The position numbers and the translations under genes were made by a program. Below, in pieces: positions 25,917-34,210 of a stretch of 64,000 nucleotides of DNA (positions within the stretch are counted from its first letter, which is position 1; every line of letters starts with the position of its first letter). Source of the DNA: Slackia isoflavoniconvertens (GTDB taxonomy: Bacteria; Actinomycetota; Coriobacteriia; Coriobacteriales; Eggerthellaceae); the NCBI RefSeq assembly GCF_003725955.1, contig NZ_QIBZ01000004.1, positions 119,256-183,255 of the forward strand, written 5' to 3'. The notes beneath the pieces were generated by a model. That model saw only the letters and a program-made list of their open reading frames with translations. It searched no databases and was not told the DNA's origin.

Positions 25917-27419
25917 TTACCAGCCGATTTTTTGGCCACGAAGCTCCGCCACGAGCGCCGCACGGCGATGCCACATGCCCTCTTCCAGACCCACGGGATA
26001 CGTATGGGGGTTCAGCAAGCGTTTCTGAGATTCGTCAAGCTTTCTAAGAGCTTCTTTCGCACGCGCCTGCGCGGCCATAGCGCAACGGTCTTCGGCGGCG
26101 AGCACCGATTTGCCATCACGCGAAAGCGGACGAAGCAGCGTCTCGCTCGCAAGCCCCGCAAGCGATTTCTGGCGAAGCAAGTCGGATGGATCGATGATCT
26201 TGTCTTCGGCATTTACCGGTTCATTCACGTCGAAAACCATATCGCCTGCGATGCGCCCGTCTTCGAAGAAGAAGCGACGCACATCGAGAACGCCTGGGAG
26301 CGTGAGCTTGCTCGACATCTCAGTTACCTTGAGGCGAGCCTTCCATTTCGAGTCGCCCTGCGATTTCGTAGCCGACAGCTTATACACGCCGCCAAGCGCC
26401 GGCTGGTCATACGCGGTTGCGAGCTTCGTGCCAACGCCCCAGCTCATAACGTTCGCGCCCTGCTCGCGAATAGATTCGATCGTATACTCATCCAAATCGT
26501 TCGAGAGCACGATGCCGCAATCGGTAAGGCCCGCTGCATCGAGGCGCTCGCGCGCATAACGCGAAAGCCACGCAAGGTCGCCCGAATCGATGCGAATGCC
26601 GGCAAGCTTTTCTCCGCGCTCGCGCATTTCGAGGCCCACGGTAATGGCATTTTCAATGCCTTTTTTCACGTTGTACGTATCGACGAGCAGAACGCAGTTC
26701 GTGGGGAAGCATTTCGCATACGCGCGGAAAGCTTCAAGTTCGCTATCGAACGACATGACCCAAGAATGGGAATGCGTGCCTGAAACAGGAATGTCATAGA
26801 GCTTGCCCGCAAGCACGTTGGAAGTCGAGGCGCATCCGCCGACAACCGCAGCGCGACTCGCCCACAGCGAACCGCCTGCGCCTTGCGCGCGGCGCAGGCC
26901 GAATTCCGCAACAGGCGTTTTCGCAGCAAGGCACACACGAGCCGCTTTCGTCGCGATGAGCGTTTGGAAATTCACGCAATTCAAAAGCGCGGTCTCAAGC
27001 AGCTGGCATTCAAGAATGGGGCCCATGACGCGAACGATGGGTTCCATCGGGAAAATAACCTCGCCCTCGCGCACGGCGTCGATGTCCACCGAAAGCTTCA
27101 GAGCCTGAAGGTATTCAAGGAACTTCGCCTTGAAGAGCTTTCCGCCGCCGGGAGCATTGAGCCCCGCCAGGTATTCGATATCAGATTCGGTGAATTCGAA
27201 CCCATCGATCATTTCCGCGAGCTGCGACATACCGCACGCAATGGCAAAGCCGCCTTTGAAAGGAGCATCGCGGAAGAAAACCGTGAAGCACGCCTGCTCG
27301 TCAAGCTTGTCATTTTCCCAATACCCTTGCGCCATAGTGAGCTGATACAAGTCGGTAAGCAGCCCATACGCCAAGCGCGGCGTTCCGTTTTCAACGGTTG
27401 GCTCGTCGAGGGTTTTCAT
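25917..27419 (-). CDS. pncB: Nicotinate phosphoribosyltransferase
   Basis: NAD salvage enzyme of 500 residues joining nicotinate to PRPP. The family opening LLTDLYQLTMAQGYW is near residues 20-34, with FEFTESDIEYL near 73-83, the RRAQGAGGSLWASRAA segment near 173-188 and SGTHSHSWVMSFDSE near 212-226; the histidine of this segment is expected to be the phosphorylated one. AAAGGAG seven bases before the ATG supports the start. It stands between two terminators and appears monocistronic. Confidence 0.96.
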   Translation of the reverse strand: MKTLDEPTVENGTPRLAYGLLTDLYQLTMAQGYWENDKLDEQACFTVFFRDAPFKGGFAIACGMSQLAEMIDGFEFTESDIEYLAGLNAPGGGKLFKAKFLEYLQALKLSVDIDAVREGEVIFPMEPIVRVMGPILECQLLETALLNCVNFQTLIATKAARVCLAAKTPVAEFGLRRAQGAGGSLWASRAAVVGGCASTSNVLAGKLYDIPVSGTHSHSWVMSFDSELEAFRAYAKCFPTNCVLLVDTYNVKKGIENAITVGLEMRERGEKLAGIRIDSGDLAWLSRYARERLDAAGLTDCGIVLSNDLDEYTIESIREQGANVMSWGVGTKLATAYDQPALGGVYKLSATKSQGDSKWKARLKVTEMSSKLTLPGVLDVRRFFFEDGRIAGDMVFDVNEPVNAEDKIIDPSDLLRQKSLAGLASETLLRPLSRDGKSVLAAEDRCAMAAQARAKEALRKLDESQKRLLNPHTYPVGLEEGMWHRRAALVAELRGQKIGW

Positions 27420-27434
27420 CTTGATGCTCCTTTC

Positions 27435-27470
27435 AAAAAATGGAACAGGAGCTTATTCCTGTCCCATTTT
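27435..27470 (-). terminator. Terminator after the RicT-like gene
   Basis: A 13-bp stem (27437-27449 with 27458-27470) with one G-U position on the minus strand, followed there by six T. It starts four bases past the stop codon and ends 16 bases before the pncB start. Confidence 0.88.
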
Positions 27471-27473
27471 GGG

Positions 27474-28916
27474 TTATTGCTCGCGGTTCTGACTCTCGCC
27501 GCCCTGCGCTTTATGTGTGCGACGACGGGGACGCCTATGCGTCGAGGTTTCGCTTGCCTGAGTCTGCTGCGAGCCTTGAGCCTTCGTCTGAGACAGGCCC
27601 GAGGAACGCTGCCCGGGGCGACGTTGTTGTTTGGGCTTATCTTGCTTTTGTGCCGCGCCGCGGTTTTTCTGCTGCTGCGGCTTATCGGAGGAACGCTTAG
27701 GCTGCACATTCTGAGAAGCCTGGCCATCGCGGCGTTTCGAACCCTGGGCGGTTTGCGAACTGCGGCGTTTCACACGACCCTGGCCCTGCTTCTGTTGGTC
27801 TTCGCCGCCTGCGGTTTCGCCGCGAGAACGCTGCTTGCGCTGCGAATCGCGCTTCTCTTCAACCGTAGCTTGCGAGGAAGCGCCACGCGAACGACGACGG
27901 CGGCGCGAAGAACGGCCCTGCTCCTCGTCGGCTTCGGCCTTGCGTGATTTACGGGAGCTCTCATTATGGCGTGCCACGGGCGCTTCGGCGAGCTTATCGG
28001 TGCCTGTGAAAATCGAGCGATCGACGATTTCCGCAACCTGCATATTCGGATTCGCGGCATTGATGGCAGCTTCGAGCACGTCGGCGGAAACAGAATTCGG
28101 CTTACCCGACTTTTTGTCGACACCCATCTCGGCAACAGGAACACGCACGCGCTTGTCTTCGACCTGCAGCGTGACGGTTTCGCGGGGCACGTTGATTTCA
28201 ACGACCTTCGCTTCGCCGCCCGGCACCTTCACCATGGACCCTTGCTTGGGGCAATGGCACTTGAATTCCTTATAGGTATCTGATTCATAGCGAAGGCAAC
28301 ACATGAGGCGACCGCACAAACCCGAGATTTTTTGCGGGTTCAACGACAAATCCTGGTCTTTCGCCATTCGAATTGACACTGGATTGAACTGGCCGCCTAA
28401 GCGAGCACAGCACAACTCCTGGCCGCAGTGCCCGAAGCCGCCGACGATGCGCGCTTCGTCGCGCACGCCGATTTGACGCATATCGATTCGAACGTGGAAT
28501 TTCGCGGCGAGCGCACGCACGAGTTCGCGGAAATCGATACGCTCGTCTGCTTCAAAATAGAAAATCGCTTTGTCGCCATCGAAAAGGAATTCGACGGTCA
28601 CGGGATGCATGTCGAGCTTGTATTGCTCGACCATTTCCTTGAAAACAGGAAGCGCCTCTTCGGCCTGAGCCTGAAGATTCGCCCACTTCGCGGAATCTTC
28701 AGACGTGGCTTTGCGCATCACGGGCTTCAAGGGGCTTTTAAGTTTCGCGATGGCGTCTTCGGAAACCTCTTTCAGGTTTTCATCGGCCACGCCGTATTCC
28801 AGGCCGCGCTCGGTTTTCACGATAAGCGCATCGCCCGCGGAGAACTCGACTCCATTGGGATCGAACCACAACACCCGAGGGTTATAGGTAAGCCTGACGG
28901 CAGCGACGTTAGGCAT
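27474..28916 (-). CDS. PSP1/RicT-family protein with a long basic tail
   Basis: PSP1-domain protein of 480 residues. In Bacillus, RicT (YaaT) with RicA and RicF forms an Fe-S-bearing complex that affects RNase Y and phosphorelay activity. The conserved domain spans about residues 5-270 and includes HCGQELCCARLGGQF (about 162-176) and SGLCGRLMCCLRYE (about 199-212), the cysteine pattern of the family. The last roughly 160 residues are low-complexity, rich in R, Q, S and K (RRRRRSRGAS, KRRSSQTAQG), predicted disordered and probably RNA-binding; most RicT proteins lack such a tail. The start lies inside the holB 3' end (eight-base overlap), matching the holB-ricT order known from Bacillus. Confidence 0.92.
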   Translation of the reverse strand: MPNVAAVRLTYNPRVLWFDPNGVEFSAGDALIVKTERGLEYGVADENLKEVSEDAIAKLKSPLKPVMRKATSEDSAKWANLQAQAEEALPVFKEMVEQYKLDMHPVTVEFLFDGDKAIFYFEADERIDFRELVRALAAKFHVRIDMRQIGVRDEARIVGGFGHCGQELCCARLGGQFNPVSIRMAKDQDLSLNPQKISGLCGRLMCCLRYESDTYKEFKCHCPKQGSMVKVPGGEAKVVEINVPRETVTLQVEDKRVRVPVAEMGVDKKSGKPNSVSADVLEAAINAANPNMQVAEIVDRSIFTGTDKLAEAPVARHNESSRKSRKAEADEEQGRSSRRRRRSRGASSQATVEEKRDSQRKQRSRGETAGGEDQQKQGQGRVKRRSSQTAQGSKRRDGQASQNVQPKRSSDKPQQQKNRGAAQKQDKPKQQRRPGQRSSGLSQTKAQGSQQTQASETSTHRRPRRRTHKAQGGESQNREQ

Positions 28917-30039
28917 AGAGAACCTCTCTTATCTCGAAAAGCATCGATTCGATGCTCACTTGCGGAGAAACATTATACGAAATGGCGTCTTCGCAGGCGC
29001 TCACACACTCCTGTGCGCGCGTAACGCGCTCGAGCGTGGTGCGGGCGGCGGCGTCGTGAATAGACGCAGCCACATCGACGTTGACGACGAGAGAATCGTC
29101 GCCTGCACAGCATACTCCCACGTCGCGAAGCCAAGCGCGAGCTATCGAGCACATTTGGCGCAACAATTCCATGGACGCCGCGCTCATGGCGCGCTTCTGG
29201 CGGGCTTCAAGCTGCTTGAGAGCCGAAGCCTGCAGGAATTCAGCCTTTTCTTCCAAATTGCGCTCTTGTTCACGACGCACCTCATCGAGCGGCGTTTTGG
29301 ACGCCAAAACCAAATCGCGGGCATACTCAAGAATATCGAGGTCATCTGCGCGCAAAAGCGAGCCCATGGCACCTATGATTTTCGTGCGGAACACGCCTCG
29401 CTCCTTGGAGCGTAAAAACTGAGCCGCCTTCGTGATGGAGCCGCCCACCGCCTGAATAGCAATGGCTGCCTCGGGAAGAGTGCAGCCCGTATTCTGGGCC
29501 AGAATGCCCGACGCCTCGCTCGCCGGAATATGACGAAACGGCACAACTTGACAGCGCGACACGATAGTCGGCAGCACGGCTTCGCGGGTGCGGCCAAGCA
29601 AGATGATCGTGACGTCGTCGGGCGGCTCTTCGAGCGTTTTCAAAAACGCGTTCGCGGCCGACGTACCAAGCGAGTCGACCCGATCGAGGATATACACCTT
29701 ATGCCTGCCAGCAAGCGGAGCCAGCTGGGAATCGGCGACAAGCTCGCGAATTTGTTCGACAACATAGCCCTGGGCACCTTCTGGAGCGAGGTAATGCACG
29801 TCGGGATGGGACTTGCGGTCGATGAGGCGGCACGTGTCTGCCGAACACGCCTCGCATGAGGAACATGGGTCGCCTTCGCACACGATGGCCTTCGCGAGCG
29901 CGAACGCCGCCGCCGTTTTATTCGAACCCGCTGGCCCCGTGAACAAATACGCATGACTCACGCGATCGCCGCGCACGCACGCACGCAAGAAATCACGAAC
30001 TTTGGGTTGCCCGAAAATCCCGTCGAAGACGTCAGACAT
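28909..30039 (-). CDS. holB: DNA polymerase III delta-prime subunit
   Basis: Clamp-loader subunit of 376 residues with an AAA+ domain. The P-loop reads TGPAGSNKTAAA (about residues 34-45), where asparagine replaces the usual glycine before lysine. A zinc-binding cluster follows (CEGDPCSSCEACSADTC, about 53-69). The sensor and arginine-finger region shows SRCQVVPFRHI. Delta-prime proteins often do not hydrolyse ATP, so the altered P-loop may not matter. The start overlaps the tmk stop by one base and the end overlaps the RicT-like gene. Confidence 0.92.
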   Translation of the reverse strand: MSDVFDGIFGQPKVRDFLRACVRGDRVSHAYLFTGPAGSNKTAAAFALAKAIVCEGDPCSSCEACSADTCRLIDRKSHPDVHYLAPEGAQGYVVEQIRELVADSQLAPLAGRHKVYILDRVDSLGTSAANAFLKTLEEPPDDVTIILLGRTREAVLPTIVSRCQVVPFRHIPASEASGILAQNTGCTLPEAAIAIQAVGGSITKAAQFLRSKERGVFRTKIIGAMGSLLRADDLDILEYARDLVLASKTPLDEVRREQERNLEEKAEFLQASALKQLEARQKRAMSAASMELLRQMCSIARAWLRDVGVCCAGDDSLVVNVDVAASIHDAAARTTLERVTRAQECVSACEDAISYNVSPQVSIESMLFEIREVLYA

Positions 30040-30809
30040 TATTCGGCCCCGTTTTTCGAATGCGAAACAGGAGCGGCAAACGTCGCTTTTCCGGTATGAG
30101 GCTTCTTGGTGTCGAGCGGTGCAAAATGCGCGCCCGATTCATCCGCAAGCAGTTCTACCATAAACGGAAAAATGTCAGCAAGTTCGGCGAAAACAGCCTG
30201 AGACGTTTTCGACTTCTTGTCTGCCGAATACACCGTGCGAATGCGCTTCGGGTCATCAGCGGCGATTTCGGCAAACGCATTGCGCACACGCTCATGGAAC
30301 TCGACCCCCGCAGATTCAAGGCGATCAGCGCCATCGTTTTTCGTCGCGCGAATCAAGCCGTCTTTCGTCGAAGGCGGAACAAGCAGAATAGTTCTGTCGG
30401 GAACAACGCCCTGGCATGCAAATTGGTTAGCGCGCCTCACGAAATCGGCATCGATCCCACGACCGTACGCCTGATACGCCGTCGTGGAATCGAAGAAACG
30501 ATCGCACAAAACCACGGCCCCGCGATCGAGCGCCGGCTTAATGACCTCTTCAACGATTTGCGCACGTGCCGCTTCGTACACAAGAAGCTCGCATGCATCG
30601 CACATCGCGGCATTACCCGGATCGAGCACGATGCTGCGCAGCTTGTCGCCTATAGCGGTACCACCCGGCTCGCGCAAGCGCACCACTTCAAATCCGCGCG
30701 CTTCAAGCGTTTCTGCCAAAAAGCGAATATGGGTCGTTTTGCCCGCACCTTCGCCACCTTCAAACGAAACGAAGACGCCGCGGCGTTGACCGGCCTTATT
30801 CGAGGTCAT
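30039..30809 (-). CDS. tmk: Thymidylate kinase
   Basis: dTMP kinase of 256 residues. The P-loop FEGGEGAGKTTHI (about residues 16-28), the REPGGTAIGDKLR motif (about 47-59) and CDRFFDSTTAYQAYGRG (about 102-118) are diagnostic. It is about 40 residues longer than usual because of a C-terminal extension (about 215-256) without recognisable features. Its start lies 14 bases inside the fumarase beta gene and its stop overlaps the holB start, so the five genes from fumarase to ricT look like one tightly packed transcript. Confidence 0.95.
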   Translation of the reverse strand: MTSNKAGQRRGVFVSFEGGEGAGKTTHIRFLAETLEARGFEVVRLREPGGTAIGDKLRSIVLDPGNAAMCDACELLVYEAARAQIVEEVIKPALDRGAVVLCDRFFDSTTAYQAYGRGIDADFVRRANQFACQGVVPDRTILLVPPSTKDGLIRATKNDGADRLESAGVEFHERVRNAFAEIAADDPKRIRTVYSADKKSKTSQAVFAELADIFPFMVELLADESGAHFAPLDTKKPHTGKATFAAPVSHSKNGAE

Positions 30810-31344
30810 AAATACAACTTCCCTTCACATCGACGCCTACGAAGACGGGGAAATCTCGCACAACGATGCGTCGCAAAGCTTCAGTGCCCAAGTCGTCATA
30901 TGCGACGACTTCGCCAGATTCAACGCGCTGGGCCAAAAGCGCCGCAGCGCCGCCCGTAGCAACGAAATAGACCGAACTGGTTTCAACGCACGCATCAATC
31001 ACAGCTTGGTTGCGCACTCCCTTGCCCACTGTGGCGGCAATGCCCGCCCGATGCAGCTCAGGAGCAGCGAAATCCATGCGCGATGCCGTGGTAGGACCAA
31101 CCGCACCAAAGGGTCGACCTGCCGCAGGAGGTGTCGGCCCCGCATAAAAAATCGTGGCGCCCTCCAAATCATACGGAAGGCATCCTCGCTCGTGCAGCTC
31201 GTCGAGCAAACGCATGTGGCCGGCGTCTCGCAGCGTGTACATAGCGCCCGAGAGCGTGCAGGCATCGCCAGCGCGAAGAGAGGCAAGCGCCTCGCGGGAA
31301 AGGGGCAGCTCCAATGCGAGAGGAGAATTCATCGAATCGGCCAT
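30796..31344 (-). CDS. Class I fumarate hydratase, beta (C-terminal) subunit
   Basis: Beta subunit (182 residues) of a two-part, oxygen-sensitive fumarase or tartrate dehydratase. The conserved YAGPTPPAAGRPFGAVGPTT (about residues 66-85) and SRMD motif, then GKG, are typical of the swivelling C-terminal domain. GGGGGAG lies five bases before the ATG. It follows the alpha subunit by two bases. Together they interconvert fumarate and malate; with exported flavoprotein reductases present elsewhere in the window, fumarate metabolism is plausible. Confidence 0.93.
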   Translation of the reverse strand: MADSMNSPLALELPLSREALASLRAGDACTLSGAMYTLRDAGHMRLLDELHERGCLPYDLEGATIFYAGPTPPAAGRPFGAVGPTTASRMDFAAPELHRAGIAATVGKGVRNQAVIDACVETSSVYFVATGGAAALLAQRVESGEVVAYDDLGTEALRRIVVRDFPVFVGVDVKGSCIYDLE

Positions 31345-31346
31345 GC

Positions 31347-32246
31347 CTACTCCCCCGTTTCCGTATCAACGCGCTCGAATTCACCTGTCTGAGCGTTAAA
31401 TTCAAACGTAGCGCGACGCATAGCAGAACAGCCCATATTAATGGCGAGCGGCAAAGCCGCGATATGGCACGGCGCCGTGTTCACATGCACAGCAAGCGCC
31501 AACGTTTTGCCTCCAAGAGCGCCAGGGCCCATACCCGTCACGTTCACCATATCGAGCAGCTCGTTTTCGAGTTCCACCGTGCGTTCGTCCTTCGCTGAAG
31601 AGCCAACGGGGCGCAAGAGCGCCGATTTCGCCATGCCAGCGACCTTATCGAACGTGCCGCCGATGCCAACGCCAATCACGAGCGGTGGGCACGCATTTGC
31701 CGCCTTATGTCGAACGCAATCCATGACTTCATTGAGAATGCCCTGCTTGCCTGCGCCTGGCGGCAGCATAACCACACGCGAAGCGTTGTCGGACCCGCCA
31801 CCTTTCAGCAGCACATGCAACCTGCATCCAGCTTTTTCGCTGAAATGAATATCGGTGAAAGCGGGCGTGTTGTCGCCGGTGTTCGTACGATCAAAAAACG
31901 CATCACGCACAACGCTCTTGCGAAGAAGCGCTTCGCTATATGCGCGAGCAACCGCATCATCAGTTTCCGCAAACACGTCGCCCGGCACGAGCACATCGGG
32001 ACCTGCTTCAAGGCAAACCCAGCACGTTCCCGTATCTTGACAAATGGGGACGCAATCGCGCTCAGCGATTTCCGCATTTTCGAGAAGCTGGTCAAGAACG
32101 AGGGCGCCGCGTGATTCGCCCTCGGCCTTTCGGGCTTCCGCAAGCGAGCGTTTCACGTCGCACGGAAGCACGCAAGCGACATTCGGGATGGCCTCATACA
32201 CGGCTTTCGCCACGGCCTGTTTAGTAATGAGTTTCGTAGTATCCAT
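31347..32246 (-). CDS. Class I fumarate hydratase, alpha (N-terminal) subunit
   Basis: Alpha subunit (299 residues), expected to bind the [4Fe-4S] cluster. The first ligand region is ICQDTGTCWVCLEAGPD (about residues 66-82), later GSDNASRVVMLPPG and CPPLVIGVGIGGTFD with a second conserved cysteine. The start ATG at 32246 has no Shine-Dalgarno sequence; seven bases upstream is TATACT inside the arm of a hairpin. That may mean a nearly leaderless start or translation after terminator read-through. An in-frame GTG seven codons earlier is also unsupported. The reaction could be fumarate or L(+)-tartrate dehydration; sequence alone does not decide. Confidence 0.92.
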   Translation of the reverse strand: MDTTKLITKQAVAKAVYEAIPNVACVLPCDVKRSLAEARKAEGESRGALVLDQLLENAEIAERDCVPICQDTGTCWVCLEAGPDVLVPGDVFAETDDAVARAYSEALLRKSVVRDAFFDRTNTGDNTPAFTDIHFSEKAGCRLHVLLKGGGSDNASRVVMLPPGAGKQGILNEVMDCVRHKAANACPPLVIGVGIGGTFDKVAGMAKSALLRPVGSSAKDERTVELENELLDMVNVTGMGPGALGGKTLALAVHVNTAPCHIAALPLAINMGCSAMRRATFEFNAQTGEFERVDTETGE

Positions 32247-32255
32247 AAAGACAAG

Positions 32256-32300
32256 TATAGCCCGCACCCGTCGAATAAGCTTCGACGAATACGGGCTATA
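32256..32300 (-). terminator. Hairpin between nanE and the fumarase genes
   Basis: TATAGCCCG/CGGGCTATA (32256-32264 with 32292-32300) and an inner 7-bp CGTCGAA/TTCGACG stem, separated by a symmetric 4/4 internal loop. On the minus strand a T-rich CTTGTCTTT follows. It probably ends the nan transcript, but it also lies directly against the fumarase start codon. Confidence 0.6.
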
Positions 32301-32333
32301 TAAGATGCACGAAATTATGCGACGCGAAAAGCG

Positions 32334-33011
32334 CTACTCAACCGCTTCGACGAACCAGGAAGTAATGCTCGTGGGGTGCGTGATGGCGGTGCCAACCACA
32401 ACCGCCCACGCGCCCGCATCCATTGCAGCCTTCGCATCGGCAGGCGTATGCACGCGGCCCTCGCAGATAACAGGCTTGTCGGGGAATTCCGCAACAGCCT
32501 GGGCGACCAGCGCCACATCGGGGCCGTCGGCCATGCCGCAATCGATGGCAGCGCCAGGATGAGAAAGCGTTGTAGAGGCGATATCGCAGCCGATGGCGAA
32601 AGCGTGGCGAATGTCTTCGATGGTCGAGCAGTCGGCCATAACAAGCACGCCCTCTTCTTTCAGCGGGCGCACGGTATCTTCCAGCGTTTTGCCATCGGTG
32701 CGAGGACGATCGGTAGCATCGATAGCAACGATATCGGCGCCAGCCGCGACGCACGCACGAGCATGACGCAAGGTCGGCGTAATGTAGACGCCTTCATGGC
32801 CTTCTTTCCAAATGCCAATGACGGGAACCTCGGTACGGCCCTTAATGGCAGAAATGTCGGAAAGGCCCTGGCAGCGAATGCCGCCCGCACCGCCCAGCTC
32901 GCACGCGCGAGCCATTTGCGCCATGGTTTCGGGATGGCGAAGCGGCTCGCCCATATACGCCTGGCAGCTCACGATAAGTTTGCCTTTGAGTTGTTCAATA
33001 ATGGGATCCAT
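32334..33011 (-). CDS. nanE: N-acylglucosamine-6-phosphate 2-epimerase
   Basis: TIM-barrel enzyme of 225 residues that converts ManNAc-6-phosphate to GlcNAc-6-phosphate in sialic acid breakdown. LIVSCQA near the N terminus, GIRCQG (about residues 44-49), GIWKEGHEGVYITPTL (about 66-81), IVAIDAT (about 94-100) and the phosphate-binding VICEGRVHTP and VVVGTAITHP near the C terminus match the family. It follows the ROK kinase by ten bases and a NanA-like lyase lies upstream, giving the order lyase, kinase, epimerase. nagA and nagB, needed to finish the pathway, are not in the window. Confidence 0.95.
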   Translation of the reverse strand: MDPIIEQLKGKLIVSCQAYMGEPLRHPETMAQMARACELGGAGGIRCQGLSDISAIKGRTEVPVIGIWKEGHEGVYITPTLRHARACVAAGADIVAIDATDRPRTDGKTLEDTVRPLKEEGVLVMADCSTIEDIRHAFAIGCDIASTTLSHPGAAIDCGMADGPDVALVAQAVAEFPDKPVICEGRVHTPADAKAAMDAGAWAVVVGTAITHPTSITSWFVEAVE

Positions 33012-33021
33012 TGCCCGTCTC

Positions 33022-33948
33022 CTAGTTCTTCAAAGTATCCAGCAGATTTTCCGCAGCTCCAATGAGCGGCGCATTATCGCCGAGCGATGCATCGACAATG
33101 GGCAAATCGGCGAGAACGCCCGGAGTGCGCTCCTTGAATGCCGACACCATCGCGTCACGCCAAATGGGGCCAGCCTTCGTAACGGACCCAGAAACTACAG
33201 CGATATCGGGGTCAAAGATATTCGTCCAGCCAGCAAGCGCCAAACCAAGAGCACGGCCCGCATTTTCAATGGTTTGACGTGCAATGTCTTCACCGAGTTG
33301 CGCACGATGGGAGATTTCGGCCCCGGTTTGATGGACACCGCATGCAGCATAGTAGCGTGCCTCAATGCCGCTGCCTGCCGCCACCGACTCAAGATTGCCA
33401 TCGCCGGCATCCAAGGTATTCATCGTCGATCCGATTTCACCCGCGAAACCATGTTTGCCGCGAACGATTTTGCCATGGCAAATAATACCGCCGCCAAGGC
33501 CCGTGCCTGGAGCCATGACAACGGCCGTCTGCGCACCACGCGCCGCACCCCAACGTGCCTCGCCGAGCGCATGCGACTGCACATCTCCGAGCACAGCGCT
33601 CGGGCATTCGAAACGCTCACGCAGCGCATCGCCGAGCGGCTGCCCCGACCATCCGGGCATGATTTCATTCGCAAAAGCGATATTGCCCGTATCCACGTCA
33701 ACACGACCAGCCGTCGCAACGCCAACGCCCACGATGGTTTCGCCATGAGAAAGAGCCTCGGCACGCACATCATCGACAAGGTCGAGAATGCGAGCAAGCA
33801 CGACTTCCCCACCCTGCTGCGCATCGGTAGGAATCGAGCGCTTCGAAAGAATGATGGGTGCAGCGTCGACGTTTTCATAACGCACGACGGCACACGCAAT
33901 TTTCGTTCCGCCCACATCAACAGCAACAACACTGAATGGATATTCCAA
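33022..33948 (-). CDS. ROK family sugar kinase (probable ManNAc kinase)
   Basis: ROK-fold kinase of 308 residues, probably phosphorylating N-acetylmannosamine given its place between NanA-like and NanE genes. The ATP site VVAVDVGGTKIA is at residues 7-18 and VVMAPGTGLGGGII near 142-155. The cysteine zinc motif CxCGxxGCxE that most ROK kinases carry after the histidine is absent; the corresponding stretch reads GEIGSTMNTLDAGDGNLESV. The start is a TTG at 33948, seven bases after GGAGG; a longer frame upstream lacks a ribosome site. About 230 bases separate it from the hairpin after the NanA-like gene. Confidence 0.85.
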   Translation of the reverse strand: MEYPFSVVAVDVGGTKIACAVVRYENVDAAPIILSKRSIPTDAQQGGEVVLARILDLVDDVRAEALSHGETIVGVGVATAGRVDVDTGNIAFANEIMPGWSGQPLGDALRERFECPSAVLGDVQSHALGEARWGAARGAQTAVVMAPGTGLGGGIICHGKIVRGKHGFAGEIGSTMNTLDAGDGNLESVAAGSGIEARYYAACGVHQTGAEISHRAQLGEDIARQTIENAGRALGLALAGWTNIFDPDIAVVSGSVTKAGPIWRDAMVSAFKERTPGVLADLPIVDASLGDNAPLIGAAENLLDTLKN

Positions 33949-34181
33949 AGGAAAACCTCCAAAACAATCCCGATCGCACAACGCCGCGACCGGGAATTCC
34001 CGCAAAAAAACGGCCACACGCTATGAGCCAACCGCTTATGCGCCAAAAACAGCAAACGGCCACGAAGCGTGCCAGATTGCCCATCATGAAGCCACTCGTA
34101 TTCCATACGCGGAAGCCCTGCACAAAGAGCAAGCTGATGCGCCTCGCGGCCGCACGGCGCCATAACGCCTCAAACGAAGAA
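33949..34181. other. Gap between the lyase and kinase genes
   Basis: No gene seen. It contains a perfect 12-bp palindrome, CGGGAATTCCCG (33991-34002), about 45 bases upstream of the kinase start, which could be an operator. No clear promoter hexamers were found. Confidence 0.4.
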
Positions 34182-34203
34182 GCGCCGCCCGTAAGGACGG
34201 CGC
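34182..34203 (-). terminator. Terminator after the NanA-like gene
   Basis: A 9-bp stem (34182-34190 with 34195-34203) with one G-U pair on the minus strand and a following TTCTTCGTTT. It lies eight bases past the stop, so read-through or a separate promoter is needed for the kinase gene. Confidence 0.65.
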
Positions 34204-34210
34204 AACAAAT

